Shown: positions 1 through 12,049 of the stretch, one piece after another | How positions within the stretch are numbered: the first letter of the stretch is position 1 | How the letters are laid out: every line of letters starts with the position of its first letter | Assembly (NCBI GenBank): GCA_027886175.1 | Contig: JAJNNQ010000009.1 | Span: 12,626,001-12,690,000 of the forward strand | Origin: Phylloscopus collybita | Taxonomy: Eukaryota; Chordata; Aves; Passeriformes; Phylloscopidae | Direction of reading: 5' to 3' | DNA: 64,000 bases | The notes under the pieces: model-generated | Told to the model about the DNA's origin: nothing | Database searches by the model: none | The model's input: only the letters and a program-made list of their open reading frames with translations | Program-made: the position numbers and the translations under genes

Positions 1-2041
1 AAAGCCCAGTATAATTTTTGGGTAAAGTTTCATATTCATCATTTTTGAGAAAAGCAGGAATATTTGTCAGAGATGCCTTTTTTTGGCTGACTTTTCAGAA
101 TGAAAACTGGGTATATTAGGAGATCATACAAGCACAACTATCTGGCAGAGCTCACCTGCAGGGGTAAAAAATGCAGATTAAATTGCTCTGAAACTTTTTT
201 ATAACCTCACCACTCTGTGTGTACATAGAGCACATGCCCAAGGATGTGTGTGTAAGTGTCCACAGGCACAGACAGGAACAAGTTGGAGAAGTTCGAAAGA
301 GAGATAAAACATAACACATTTTGAAATTTATCTGCTTAGAGTACAAGGGAATACATAAAAGAAAAATTCATTTTCTGTGTTTACAGTTTATGTTAAATGC
401 CATTGTAGATAGAATCTCAGTTACAAAGGCAGACGGTTTGGTTCAGGATGATTTGATTACTAGCGTTTTTAATGGAAATGTCACTATTTCAAAGCAGCAA
501 TGCTGAGTATTAACTTCAGGCACAAGTTGGACTAATCTCTTTTGTCACAATGGGTTGGGTTCCTCCTTTTTTTACTTTTTTTTTTTCATTTTGGTTTAAA
601 TAAAACCAATAAAAAATTCTCAGCAGTTGTGCACAAAATAGCAGCAGATGGGGCAGGAAGGCTGTGCCTGCCCCAGCTCAGTGAAAAAAGAGGGATCACA
701 CAGGTGACAGAAATGCTTCAATATGATTTGACAGGTCATCCTCACTGCTCCACCATGGGTTTCTTAAATCCCTGGTGATAAGCTTAGGGCAGCCAACTTG
801 CAATCACCTGAGAAGCTGCTATGCTTTAATCATTTGAAAGTCTAGAGGCAAGCACAAGAAAATAGTTAAACTGATGTAATTAGTGACAATTTGGTTTGAG
901 AAATTCTCTGATATGTATTTTTATCAGGGAAATGACTTTGTCAGCCTACATCCCATGCTTACATCCCATGTTTCAGCTCTGAACATTGATTTATAACCAA
1001 AAAAAGCAAAATTACAACAGAATTAAAAGGCATAGTTTATGTGAATATTTGCTTTTCTGACAAAGCTGCTGGACAGGAATCTTAAAATGACCTTTTCCTT
1101 CTGTGTAATAAATAATATCTACCATTCATAATGGTGTAGTTTATTTTCATTACATGACTGGAGGTTTTGTGTTTCCTTTAGGGAGCACATCAAGTTAACT
1201 TGTGCACAAGGCTTTTGCAGGCTTGTCATTGCTCTGGCCCAGTCACAAGGTGAGGTGGTGAGTAAGGAGCTTTGGGGGTCAGATGCTCCACCTGACCTTT
1301 GAGACCCTACTTTGCACAGATATTACACCCCAGGAACATTCTTTTGTCCCTTGCAACGTAATCTCTGCTCAAATATTACCATACAGGGCCAGGCTGTTGT
1401 TGGTATAAACATGTTTTAAAAGCATTTTTGTACAGTTATTTTGTAACTCTTATCTATAAATCCCTTCAATGAAATATCAGAGAGTTATTCAGCTGTGAAA
1501 CTACGCAGAGGAGACATTTTCCTCATCCTGGGTCAGCATTTTCTGACTTTCTGTAAACACTCTCTCACATGATGCTTGTTAATAGGCTTCCTCATGCAGA
1601 AAATTCTTGGCAGCCGCTGGAAAAGTTCTCCAAAAGACTGATTACTTTCCCTTTGCCTGAGGCCAGTTGCTGATCATGGCCCTTACGTAGCATGACAAAC
1701 ACAGTTAATATCAGAACATGGAGCCAGGACTCTGAAACACTCAGTCATGCACCAGTTAAAGCTTGGCCTACCAACACCCCAGGAGGTATATTAATATGCT
1801 GCAACCTGTTGGTACCAGTTCCCAAGAGTTTTAAAAGGGGAGTGGGGGGGATGAAGACAGCAAAGGATGAATGTAGCTGGAGTTCACCCAAGGGCACACT
1901 GCCACGGCCTGAGGGCACAGATGTGATGGACTGTTCCTGCCAGCACCTCCTGGGGGGTTTCCAACCCTGCTCATGGCCCAGGACCACATTTCAGTTCAAC
2001 CAAACAGCCTATCCAGCCCTCAACCCTGCCCCAGGGCAGTG
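1..2041. other. Unique AT-rich DNA, no confident gene
   Basis: No recognised repeat or gene. A good splice-acceptor-like sequence ends at 386 and is followed by an open frame to a TGA at 504-506, treated below as a weak lead. A 10-base word ACATCCCATG occurs twice at 948-957 and 961-970. The frame open from 1692 to 2066 runs into the LTR that starts at 2048 and has no recognisable protein features. Confidence 0.6.
387..506 (+). other. Weak terminal-exon candidate
   Basis: A pyrimidine-rich stretch ending TTACAG at 381-386 resembles a splice acceptor. From 387 a frame stays open for 39 codons, with residues such as NAIVDRISVTKADGLVQDD, before TGA at 504-506. There is no clear donor, no poly(A) signal just downstream and no matching upstream exon in view. 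I do not recognise the protein. Several other good acceptors in this window are followed by open frames of 20 to 50 codons, so chance is a serious alternative. Confidence 0.15.
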
Positions 2042-2349
2042 CCTGATTGTCACCCTGCTCTTCTAAAGTTCTTCTAAGCCTTCTGATGTTTACTTTCTTG
2101 TAATGGAATTTCTCACGCACTTTTCATGTAAATAATGATTGTTTTCCATTCCTTTCTGGAGGAGGAGAGAATTGATGGACTGTTGGTTTGACCAATGTGG
2201 TTGGAGAGGACAATTTTCTTCCTCCAAACCACGGTCACTGTCAGAATGCTATAAATGTCGAGGTCTGTAAATAAACTTGCTCTTTTTTTTTGCCTTGAAC
2301 ATCTCAGCGTGTGAGTGTCGCTCATTCCTGTCGTACTGCGACACCTGAT
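2042..2349 (+). repeat. 6-bp target-site duplication CCTGAT around a solo LTR
   Basis: The hexamer CCTGAT lies immediately before the LTR (2042-2047) and again immediately after it (2344-2349). Six-base duplications are typical of betaretrovirus-like (ERV2/ERVK) integrases. The exact match fixes the LTR ends independently of any library comparison. Confidence 0.8.
2048..2343 (+). mobile_element. Solo LTR of an endogenous retrovirus (ERV2/ERVK-type), 296 bp
   Basis: The element starts TGTCAC and ends GCGACA, so it has the TG...CA ends and a short TGTC/GACA terminal inversion of a retroviral LTR. It is bordered by the 6-bp duplication CCTGAT. Inside, a TATA-like CTATAAATG lies at about 2249-2257 and an AATAAA poly(A) signal at 2270-2275, followed by a T-rich stretch and a GTGTGAGTGTCG stretch of U5 type. 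The order gives plus-strand sense. No primer-binding site, gag, pol or env follows, so this is a solo LTR left by recombination between two LTRs. The ERVK assignment rests on the 6-bp duplication and the short LTR; no family name is claimed. Confidence 0.8.
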
Positions 2350-2557
2350 TCCTGGGCTGGGCTTTCCCATGGCCACTCCCCAGCTGCCCTGACCCTGCTG
2401 AGGCTCTGGGATGGACTGCAGCTGGCAAAGCCCTGCCCTGCCACCCTCTGGACCCGCCACCATCTGCATACAGGAAGCTCCTGCGATGACTTCCCAGACT
2501 CCATCACTTTTTCCCTGACCTAAGAACACAATGCACCCTTGTATCATCACAAATTGT

Positions 2558-2608
2558 GCCATCTTATTTTATTTATTTATTTATTTATTTATTTAGCCAT
2601 CTTATTTT
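2558..2608 (+). repeat. (TTTA)7 microsatellite inside a 13-bp direct repeat
   Basis: Seven TTTA units occupy 2568-2595. The 13-base word GCCATCTTATTTT is present at 2558-2570 and again at 2596-2608. The array therefore sits between two copies of its own left flank. A small tandem duplication followed by slippage would produce this; a tail-only retro-insertion with target duplication is a less likely alternative. Confidence 0.85.
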
Positions 2609-4071
2609 CTGAAGATGGGCTCTAGACAAAATAAATGCAGTTATTTCTGGGAGGAATGCGAATGTTGTTATTTATTAGTTAGTGGCAGTAATAATCCTGC
2701 TTTGCAGGATCTTGCTAAGCAGATGGATCCCTAAGCACTTTGCAAGTGTTGCTACTTTTGTTCATAAGAGAGAGTTCAGCAAAGCTGCAAAAAAAGATGA
2801 AATGCAGTAAAACAGCGGGCAGTGCCACTACAAAAACTCAAGACAAATGAAAGGTTAAGTCACCCTGTGAAGTATGTGGGGGATGAGACAGAGGGAAGAA
2901 GGTGTTTAGAAAGGCCCAGTGGAATTTGGCTAAAACAGCCACGCTGAGCAAAAAAAAAAAAACAAAACTGTTTTGTAACTGTTGTTGTGTTGCAAAATAT
3001 TTCTCTTTGTCTGAGCTGTCACATTTAAAGTCTGTCACAAAGCTGATGGAATTTTATAGTGGAAGTTCTTTATCTGGACCCAAAATATAGGGAAAATAAG
3101 TATGTATACAACAGTGGGAAATAAACCTCTGACATACCCTTCCAGGTATTTTGGGTGAGACATCTAATGTTTATGAACAAAAAACCAAAAAACACCCTAA
3201 AACCAACAAAAATACACCCCCCCACCCCCCACCATTAAAAAAAGAAGAACAATTGGTAAGTTGTAATATCCTTGCATGCAACACATAAAATTAGGACCAG
3301 AAACCAACCATGCTTTCAAACAGAATTTGGATAATAGGATAGGTCTGTGTGATCCAAATTTCTTTGAGTTTACGTAAGCTTATAAAATTGTATATGACAT
3401 TGTCTTCTCACTAAAATCTGACCAAACAAGTTGAAGTTCTCCATTCTGTGTATTCCTTAGCAATCTTCTAGACTTTCTTTATTGTGGCTGAAAAAAACCT
3501 CAATTTAGAATTTTGTAATAAACACTACTTCTAATCTCAATAAAAGACACTGTCAAGTTTTATAAGGAAAGCAGTGGCATGGGTTAGGTATGTCCAGAGG
3601 AAACTTTGCTGTAAGCTTTTAATATTTTTTCTCTCTTTTTGATTTCCAGACCTTAGACAAGACTTCCACATGCACACACAGATGCTGAATTTCACCTTCT
3701 TTATAAAATAATTGAATAAGTTACAACTTAGATTCCAAAACCATTAAGGTGCATTAATAATTACTGACAGACAAAAAGTTCTTTCAGCTTCATTCCTGTA
3801 TTTCCCTGTTTATTTTTTTTCTGGGATTCCATGTCTCATCTTTCCTCATGCTGATGTTTCAGTAAGACACCTCAACTTGGAGGTGTCCTGCTGAATGGAG
3901 GATGGGAGACACCAGCTTCTGTGTGCAGGCTCTGGTGCATTGTGCTCCTGGCAGCTATTGAAGCATTGCTAAGAGTGGAACATGCTGAAAAGAAAGCTCA
4001 GAATGAACATGTGGCTTTGCACAGCCAGGATAGAGAGTGAAATGAAATGCCTGTCAAAGTAAAGTGATGCA
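2609..4071. other. Unique DNA, no gene seen
   Basis: Contains an A12 run near 2951 and a C7-A-C6 tract at 3217-3230. A strong acceptor-like pyrimidine tract ends in CCAG near 3650 but is followed by stops in two frames within a few codons and has no donor. Nothing else recognised. Confidence 0.6.
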
Positions 4072-4240
4072 TATAGGAAAGTCATCACCCAAATTTCATT
4101 TGTAAAATGGGGGTTCTGACCTAGCCTTTGCCAGTTTTGAGAGAGACTTTGGAAACAATTGATAATTCCATGAAAATGACAGCCTAGTGGTCAGCACTGA
4201 GCAACAACAACAACAAAACTGCAAATGTTAGGAACTATTG
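4072..4240 (+). mobile_element. MIR-type SINE fragment
   Basis: The stretch AGTCATCACCC...AATTTCATTTGTAAAATGGGG at about 4080-4112 follows the conserved MIR core, where a CAAGTCACTTAACC-like segment precedes TTTCCTCATCTGTAAAATGGGG. A later AAATGTTAGGAACTATTG near 4222-4240 resembles the MIR 3' end. Degenerate and probably very old. Assigned from memory of the MIR consensus, not by alignment. Confidence 0.5.
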
Positions 4241-4972
4241 GTAAAGCAATAGAGAACAAAACAGAGTTCATTATGCCTTTATATAAATGCATGGCATGTC
4301 TGTGTCTTTATACTGTTCTGGTCTTTTCATCTCAGCAAGAATATAGGTAGAAGTGGAAAAAGGTTCAATTGTCCTTGATTGTCAAGGGCTATCAATATAT
4401 GGGACGTGTGCTGTGCAAGGAATAGCTAAGTAAGCTCAGATTCTTCTTTCTGGAAAAGAGACAAATTACAAGGGACATACTAGAAGGCTATAAAATCAGG
4501 AGTGAGGTGGAGAGGATGGATGGGAGTTGATGGTTCACTGTCTCTTCCACTACAAGTACTAAGGATCATCAAAGTCAGATAGTAGGAACAAGCTTCAAAA
4601 CAAGCAGAAGAAGTTTATTCTTCATGGAGCAGGTGATATGTCAGTGACACTGCCTGCCAAAGGATGAAGTGAATACTAAAGGTTTAGGGGGGAGCTAGGG
4701 GAGACTGGACAGGTTAATGGAAGAGAAATACTTCGGGGAATGTACGATACACAGTAGCCAGACGTAGTCTAGGGCTGAAAATAGCTGATGACTGGGGAAG
4801 TGTAATGAAGGGCTGTAGTCTAGTCTTGCCATTTGCTTAGTTCTTCCTGGTCGAGCCCCTTAGGGCAGCTGTAACCTCAAATTCTGTCTTCTGTCAGCCT
4901 TGGCTCTCACCAGTTTGGCTATTCATATATTCACTGAGAAGCAATAACCTAACAAAGAGAGGATTCTTCAAG
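4241..4972. other. Unique DNA, no gene seen
   Basis: No recognised repeat, coding exon or RNA gene. Frames are short and broken. Confidence 0.6.
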
Positions 4973-5061
4973 TCTGGTGGGCTTGGAAGTGCTAGGCTAA
5001 TGGTTGTACTTGATGACATTAAAGGTCTTTTTTCGACACTAAATGATTCTATGATTCTTTA
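4973..5061 (+). mobile_element. CR1 LINE, extreme 3' end
   Basis: The words GTGGGCTTGG, AGTGCTAGG, TTGATGACATTAAAGGTC and AAATGATTCTATGATTCTTT match in order the last ~90 bases of avian CR1, ending in the ATTCTATG-type tail. It is a heavily 5'-truncated copy, the usual outcome of incomplete CR1 reverse transcription. Plus-strand orientation. No coding capacity. Confidence 0.9.
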
Positions 5062-8000
5062 TATCTTTTTTCTTTTTTAATAATAATGCAGTTGCAAGGC
5101 TGAATTTAACTCCTGTTGACCTGTGTACTAATGTACCCTTATGTATCAGACCAATACAGTTCTTATTCCAGAGCTGTTCTTGTGTCCATCAGTATAAATA
5201 TGTCCTTCATGTTCACAGTCCAGTTCCTCCCTTTTGTCTTTTTCCTATCTGTGCTTTTCATGCCTGTGCTATGTCATTTCTATTGCAAAACAAAGGAAAG
5301 GCCTTTGTATTACACAAGGAAATCTAATTTGCTTTTCACAATGGACCTAAAACTGGTGATTGACGTGTTTCAGTAATTAAATTCTGCTACCTCCAAGTTG
5401 CTGAATGTAAGATTTAGAAGACAGGGAGAATGGGTGAAAATGGAAAATATATTAGCAACTTTTGTGTCTTGTTCTACAGTGTTCAATACGGCACCCATTT
5501 ATGTTTGAACAGGAGAACAACTTTCTAATACAGGGAGATAACCCTACATGTTGGAGAGGAAAAGTCTGATAGTTATACTGCCTATTGAGAGAGGAATGAC
5601 TGAGCACTGGATGCCAGCATACATTGTCTCAGGAGAAGAGAGAAGCAAAAATTGTGAGTATTGGACAAGTAAAAAGTTATAAGGAAGCTAGAATCCTTTG
5701 ACAGTAGTGGTATATTTTAACTCCACACTGTTGTTACATCTCATACCATTCTCAGACTGCCTCTACACATCACAGGGGCCCACTGTTCACAGGTACCCAA
5801 TGTAAATCTGGCAGATGCACACACACAGTGGAAAGCTTAACCCCAAGATTCTGCTGCTATGTGAGCACTGATGTATTTTGCTTTGTTTTTCTACTGAAGC
5901 TTTCAGTGTTTCCATTCAGAAGATGCTCAGTGCCCAGCAGATTTAGCTTCACATTAAGCAATTGTACATTACTATGGTTCATTCTTTTTGTCTGCCTCTC
6001 TGTAGGGAAGAGATAGTGTGTGCTGGGTGGTATTTTGTCTGTGTATTGGAACCTTAGACTGGTCTTTCAAAAGACTAGATGTCCTGAATTACGTGTTACA
6101 GCTGGAAGTCACCTGAAAAGTACAGCCTTTGTGCTATACCCTCATACCTCACCAATATTGTAGCTGTCAGCTAAATAAACAGGGAAATACCTGCTGGCCT
6201 TCAAATCTGTGAATAGCTGCATCACTTACCTGACTAAAAAAGTCTTAATGTCAGTATGTAGGACAAATTTGTAAGCACTCTGCAACTGAGCTGCACTGGA
6301 GCTTGGTAGGCTTTCTAGTCCTCATTTTGTGTTCCCCTGACAGAACATCACCTATAGAGCCCAGAGATCTTTGGTGCCTGGGACAGATAGTGACAATATT
6401 CAACTTGTTTTTGTGGGGTTCCAAAGCTGGAAAACCAGTTGAAAAAACCAGTGAAGCCAAATTGGAGACTGAATCCAAGAAAAAAGCAAAAAAAAAGCAG
6501 TGCTGGCTGCACTCTGCAAGCAGGGCTCTTCCTGTGTTTATTTTGTGGTTGCATAATTTTCAATCTGATGTTCTGACCTAATTAAGGCCATTGTCACTAA
6601 ACTAAAAGTCATGATAATGTGACTGCCTTTAGGAGTCATAAAAACTAAAATGTTTGATGTGTTGGGATATTCACATCTTGCAAATATGGTATTTTATGAA
6701 AAGTAGAAATAACTAATTTTTTTGAGTGGTCACAGTGTTAAGGGCTCTGCTCCTTTTATTCACAACATGGAATTTGTTTCCCATCAAGTCCTCACATCTC
6801 TAATTCTTGCAGTTAACTGTTTCTAGATGAGGTATAGGCCAAAAGCTACAGTAGAAAACTAGCCAATGAATGATTAAGAATGTCATATATATTACAAAAA
6901 GTTAAAATCTGCTTGCAGAGATTTCTCAAAGTTTCTCTTTTCCTTTCCCTGTTTGTGCTAATGATAAACTGCTTTTGAAAATCTAGTTTTGTTTTGTAGC
7001 TGGCAGAGAGCACTTACATCTTCTCTTCCTTTTGATATGTGGAGTTTTTAACTCTGCTTTAGCAGAAGTTCAGCAAGTGGGGGCTCAAACCTGAGTGCTT
7101 TCTCCTGCTGGCTTGTAAGACAGTTTGATTTTTTTCAACTCTTTTTTGATATTGCCTTCTGGGACAACAAGAGCAAAGGTACAACTTTGGAAGAAGAAAG
7201 GTCACTTCTAAAATACATATTGAAACAAGAAATACTCATTTGTTCATACTCATCTAGTGTCAAATAACTCTCTTTTCTTTTTTATATTTGCAGCAGCCGT
7301 TTGACATTGTTATTACTTTCTCTTATTTTATTATTAAGTAATGGTTACAGCTGTCACAGGTGGTACTGCAGTAATCAGGATTACTCAAATGAGAGGAAAA
7401 ATACTTTTAGTTTAAGAAAAAGACACAAACAAACAATGAAAACCAATCCTGATTCCCTCTCCAATGAGATTTTTATTTACATTGCATAAATGCTCAGACA
7501 AGTTACTGCATGATCTTGATATTTTTGCTCTGAAATTTTCTTTTGCCCAAATGCATTTTATGTCATTTGATAAACAGAGTGATAAAAATGCTCCTTGCTT
7601 TGCAACTGGGGCTATTTCTTCAAGGACAACAGAGATTGTGTAGACTGGCATAACTCTCAAAAAGTGTGGGGTTTAGGCAGAGCCATGAAAATATGGACAC
7701 AGCAGTAAAGGAACTGCTGAGGATGAGGCCTGGGGTCAGGATACTGCAATGTGCCACGTCACATCAGGGACTTGAGTCTACATTCATTTCCAGCTAATAT
7801 AGATACATTTTTTCTGGTGTCAACATTGTTACTTTAACCAGCTTTTCTCCTTCAGACATACTGGCCCATCTCCCATGATATATTTATTAAACACCACATT
7901 ATTAAATTTAATTTCAGACTCTCTTTTGCCAAGGCAAAGCAAGCCAAAATTCCATGTCTCTCTCTGTGTGGATTATCTCAGCTCTCTGACTAACAGCATT

Positions 8001-10928
8001 CTAGATGGCTCCACCTGTAGTACATCTGGCCAAGTTGCACCTGCAGTGCATAGACTTGTGTATACCCTCCCAATAACTCTGACCCCTTGTGTGAGTCCAA
8101 GGACAGCTGGCTGAGGGACAGAATACTCAGGGCATGTGGGAAATAGAAATCTGAGTTTATACTTCTGGTCGTAGGGTTGTGTGAGTTTTCTGAATCAAGA
8201 AAGTCAATGCTTGATTAAAAATGTTTTTGGTTAATAGCCTTAGTCAATAAGACCCTTGCATTCTGTACTGGCAGCAGGCTGAACTGTCTAGCTCTGTGTA
8301 TTTATCCAGTAAGTTCAGCAACACAAAGAACCATGGGAAGAGTATTTTGAGAAAATGGGCAGGTGGTCTATAAAGTATTTGACACTTCTTCTGACTACTA
8401 AAGGCAAAAAGGCTCCAAGGAATTTGTAAAGAAGGAGCAAGAGGTATTTCATTGCACTAGTGCTGGGAATAACTGCCCAGTCCATCTGTGGCTAAGGAAG
8501 GTGGTAGTATGTATTAAAGATATATGTATTAAAAATAAGAGAACTTTTCAAAGTTCTCCAAAACAGCTGGCTAGAAATATATCACAGAAACCTACACAAA
8601 AGACTGCATTTAATAAATTTATGATAATACTAAAAAACCCACAAACTAAGGATAACAGAATACACAGAGACTGGCAAACCTGCCACCCTGCCATCAGAAC
8701 AAGGTAAAAAGGCAGAAAATATGATGAAAGTTTAAATTTGAAAAGAAATAAAAATATGTAAATATGAAAAAATATGATTTCATGGTAAAGAGGTCGCATG
8801 AATCAAACTCAATGTATTCTTTTTATTTTAATTAAGACTTGGATAGATAGATGGATAGACTATGACAGCACTGCATTTGACCATTATTAAAAACCTTGCT
8901 CTTTTTAATATCAGTACTGAATAAGTGAAATGGAATCAAACACTAGTTAAATAATAGACCTTAAGGAATTAATGCACAGAGGGAAATGTCACTGACTGGG
9001 ATTCTTCAATGGGAATAAGGGCTAAAAGTCCTGATTCCAAAACTGTTTTCAAAATATGCCAAGTTTTTCCAGCTGGGGATGTATACAGTGGAGATCACTG
9101 ATGAGAAATGAGGAAGTTGTTTTAACTTTCATGAGCTAGAATAGGATTAATACTAGAATAACATTTTTTCTTCTTTTCTTCTGGCACCTTCTTTAAAAAA
9201 AAAAAAAAGTTGAGAAATTGGAGACTGTTAGAAAGACACGAGAAAAGCAGAGGAAATTCTTCACAAAGAAAAATCCAGCAAGTTCAGCTGGTCTATCAGA
9301 CACAAGGCTTGGTGGCAGTGTTTAAATAACTTAATGAAAAAAGAAAATATTTTCTAAAGGGCTTCTCTGGAATCAATGACTGGAAGCAGAATGCAGGCAG
9401 ATTAATCTGAAAAACAGAGTGCAGTTTTTCAGTAGTGATTTCCATTACAGCAGATAATTCTCAGAAGAGGTGGATTATTTTCCATTGCTTAGTATGCTCA
9501 TCAAGATTTGATACCTTTGTAGAAGTTATGCTTTTGTCAGAAGCCAGTCTTTAGGCTCCATGTGAAAATGATGTATAATTGGTCTGTGATATAAAGACTA
9601 GACAATCTAATGGTCCTTTCTGGGTTTTAATGTAATGAATCTCTAGATGGTTTTTAGAGAATTCTTGTGCATTTAATACTGAAATACATGTAAGCTAGTT
9701 GGCTGCAAAAAAAGTATAAAAGGGCTGTACACAATTCAACCAAGAAATAAAAAGTGCCCTGAACTCTCAAGAGGACTCTTTTGTAGAAACAGCAAGAAAC
9801 ATCAGCCTCTCTTCCAGCAGTTGAATAAAGACCAGCTATTCAAAAAGATGAAAAATTAGCACCTTCTGTTGCTGTCAGTAGGTCAGTGTAACTCTTGGCC
9901 TACTGAGTGCTCACCTGTGAGTCAGTTTAAAAGACTTCTGGGCAAACAAAGGCTGTGCCTCAGAAAAGCATGAAACATTTCTGAGGCAGCCAACCCAAAT
10001 GTACATGGAGATTTAGTAGGAAAAAGGTGGGGAGAAAGATGGTCAGGTGAAAAGGGGAATGTCTCTGGAGCTATGAAATTACTGATTAATACAAAAACTT
10101 TGTGTTCAGCTTGCAAAGATATTGAATTTAGTGGGAGAATTAGTGAGAGTTAAACAAACTTGTATTTATATAAAGACACATCACAGAGAGTGAACAGACA
10201 TTTCTTTAAAATAATTGATTGATTTATTTTCCATCTTTTGCCAGGAGACTTGTCCTTATTAAAAGAGAAAAATGTGAGTGTTTTGCAAAATCTGAGTTCT
10301 ATTCAATATCCACTCCCTCCTTGAGTGTCTTGTCACACTTTTTTTCCTATAAATCAATGATCTGTAAGACATCCAAGCTTTAATCAAAGGAAATATTATT
10401 ATTCTGCAGGTAAAAGTGCTTGCAACATGCCAAAGGGTGTTTGCTTAAACTTTAATGGATGAAGTGTAGAGAGCAAGTTTCATATGTCTACGGAAAAAAT
10501 GCATTTATTTATCATTTGATGTGAAGTCATGAGTTCTGTAAGTTTGGTGAGAATTCTGATAACTTCCAGCTAAAGTTATACAAATGATCATAAATACCCA
10601 AAACTTTAGAATATTGCCAGTAAGGAAAGGAGGGTCTGGTTTTGTCCTTTAAAAAATCCCCCAGAAGAAGAAAGCTCTGAAGTCTAGAATTGAGATTCAA
10701 GTTAAATAGAAGTTGTAAGCAATATAGACTTTTTTGTGGGCAGAGGAAACTGTAAATTCAGTTGGAGACTTCACAGTTTTTGGTCAAGGATTGAGGGAGA
10801 GGGGGAACAGAAGAGTTATGCCCCCAAGGTGTTGTTTCCTCTAATATTAACTGAATCATCTGAAGCTCCCAGTTCTAGCAAGGCAGGTTGGAAATTCTGA
10901 ATGAAGGGTCTTTCTCCCAATATTTCAG
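5062..10928. other. Long unique stretch, no confident gene
   Basis: About 5.9 kb of AT-rich DNA without a recognised element. Minor features are a short impure GATA/GATG repeat at 8841-8860 and an A14 run at 9195-9208. An acceptor-like site ending near 6006 is followed by about 35 open codons to a TGA with no donor. Another near 7293 precedes a leucine-rich frame of about 60 codons. Neither is supported by a second splice site. Confidence 0.6.
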
Positions 10929-11000
10929 GTACTTTCACTGTGGATTACAGCTTTATCACTGAAAATTCTATTTTCACAAACCTTTTGGTGGTCCCAGTTG
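10929..11000 (+). CDS. Candidate internal exon, 72 bp, unknown protein
   Basis: The segment lies between an acceptor-like TTTCTCCCAATATTTCAG ending at 10928 and an ideal donor G|GTAAGT starting at 11001. It is 72 bases long, a multiple of three, and in phase 1 it is open throughout, with residues including TFTVDYSFITENSIFTNLLV. One base carries over at each end, so it is a symmetric phase 1-1 exon. That phase fits the 13980-14012 and 15912 candidates downstream. I do not recognise the protein. Pseudo-exons with good splice sites are common in vertebrate introns, and the first frame is also open, so this stays a lead. Confidence 0.3.
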
Positions 11001-11189
11001 GTAAGTGGAAGAAAGTCAAAACCTTTACCCTTCACTTTATGAATTTTATAAAAAGTGTTATTATATTCCACCAGCAGATGAAGGTGTACAGAGACTGAGA
11101 AAGAATGAGGGAGAGAAGAAAGAAGCATATATGATACTGGAAAGCTAGTATATGATATGATGAATATGTGGTATGATAGTTCTGAGGAA

Positions 11190-11606
11190 CAGCTGTACCA
11201 GTTGAAAATTCACAAGCCTATGGGGCCTGATGGGATTCATCCCAGAGTACTGAAGGAGTAAGTGCATGTGAGGGCAGGATGCCTCTCAACCATCTATCAA
11301 AGATTTTGGGTGTTTGGGGATATCCCCACTGATGGAAGGCTAGCCACTAGTATTCCAATTTACAGAGAGGGCATGAGGAAAGACCCAGGAAACTACTGAA
11401 TTATTACTTTATCCTCAGTTCCTGGACAAATTATGCAGAAGATCATACTGGGAATTATCAAAAGGCATTTAAAGAGCAATGCAATCACATTGTTCAATCA
11501 GGCACAGTCAGTGTGGGCTTACAAAGGGAAAGTCCTATTTAACCAATCTGATGACTGTAAGATGAGCAGGTTCACATTGTGCTGGGTGAAGAACTGGCTG
11601 AAGGTC
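11190..11606 (+). mobile_element. CR1 LINE internal fragment (reverse-transcriptase region)
   Basis: The sequence follows avian CR1 ORF2: GGGGCCTGATGGGATTCATCCCAGAGTACTGAAGG at its start, then GTTCCTGGACAAATTATG, TCATACTGGGAATTATC, the TTCAATCAGGCACAGTCAGTGTGGG segment corresponding to the QHGF block, and GAACTGGCTGAAGG at its end. Frameshifts and stops break the frame. The copy lacks the CR1 3' end. It stops where a long pyrimidine tract begins, so the remainder was lost or displaced after insertion. Confidence 0.85.
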
Positions 11607-11610
11607 AGAA

Positions 11611-11686
11611 TTCCTTCTTTCCCTTTCCCTTTCCCTTTCCCTTTCCCTTTCCCTTTCCCTTTCCCTTTCTTTTTCTTCTCCCTCTC
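11611..11686 (+). repeat. 76-base all-pyrimidine tract with (CCCTTT)8
   Basis: Every base from 11611 to 11686 is C or T. The core 11621-11668 is eight exact CCCTTT units, flanked by less regular TTCTTT and TTCTCC runs. The three frames across it give FPFPFP-type low-complexity peptides, which are not real proteins. The unit differs from the vertebrate telomere unit CCCTAA. It adjoins the end of the CR1 fragment. Confidence 0.95.
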
Positions 11687-11805
11687 AAAGCTAAAATCAG
11701 GACTTCTGGGTTATTGATGTGCATGCAACTAGAAAAGACACTCAAATCCAAAGCATTCACACCAACAAAATAGAAGGCATTCTTATTATTCAAAGCAGTA
11801 TATTA

Positions 11806-11860
11806 GTCTTATTTTGCAAATGAGGACCTGAAGTATGTAGAGAGATGAAGGGCTTGTTTT
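11806..11860 (-). mobile_element. MIR-type SINE fragment, 3' part
   Basis: Read on the minus strand the segment gives CAAGCCCTTCATCTCTC...CTTCAGGTCCTCATTTGCAAAATAAG. This parallels the MIR core CAAGTCACTTAACCTCTC...CTCAGTTTCCTCATCTGTAAAATGGGG. It is probably the 3' half of the element continued at 12050-12125. Assigned by memory of the consensus. Confidence 0.45.
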
Positions 11861-12049
11861 TAATACCACTGTTAATGCTTTTCATTTATGCAGGTTCATC
11901 TGGGGCCAGCTCTGGTTTTGCATATACTGAATAACTATTTCAGCATCTCATTAACACACAATCAGCCCTGCTTACACTGAGTTGCTATTCAGTACCTGTT
12001 TATTTCCTGTTTCTTTCAGAAAAGTCACCTGCCCTACTGAGCCAGGATA

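Noticed and set aside
1692..2066. 124-codon plus-strand open frame
   Set aside because: It runs into the solo LTR at 2048, has no domain or splice context, and its composition is that of a chance frame in GC-richer DNA.
6007..6115. Acceptor followed by about 35 open codons
   Set aside because: Ends in TGA with no donor or poly(A) signal. Treated as chance.
11621..11668. Possible interstitial telomere repeat
   Set aside because: The unit is CCCTTT, not the vertebrate CCCTAA.
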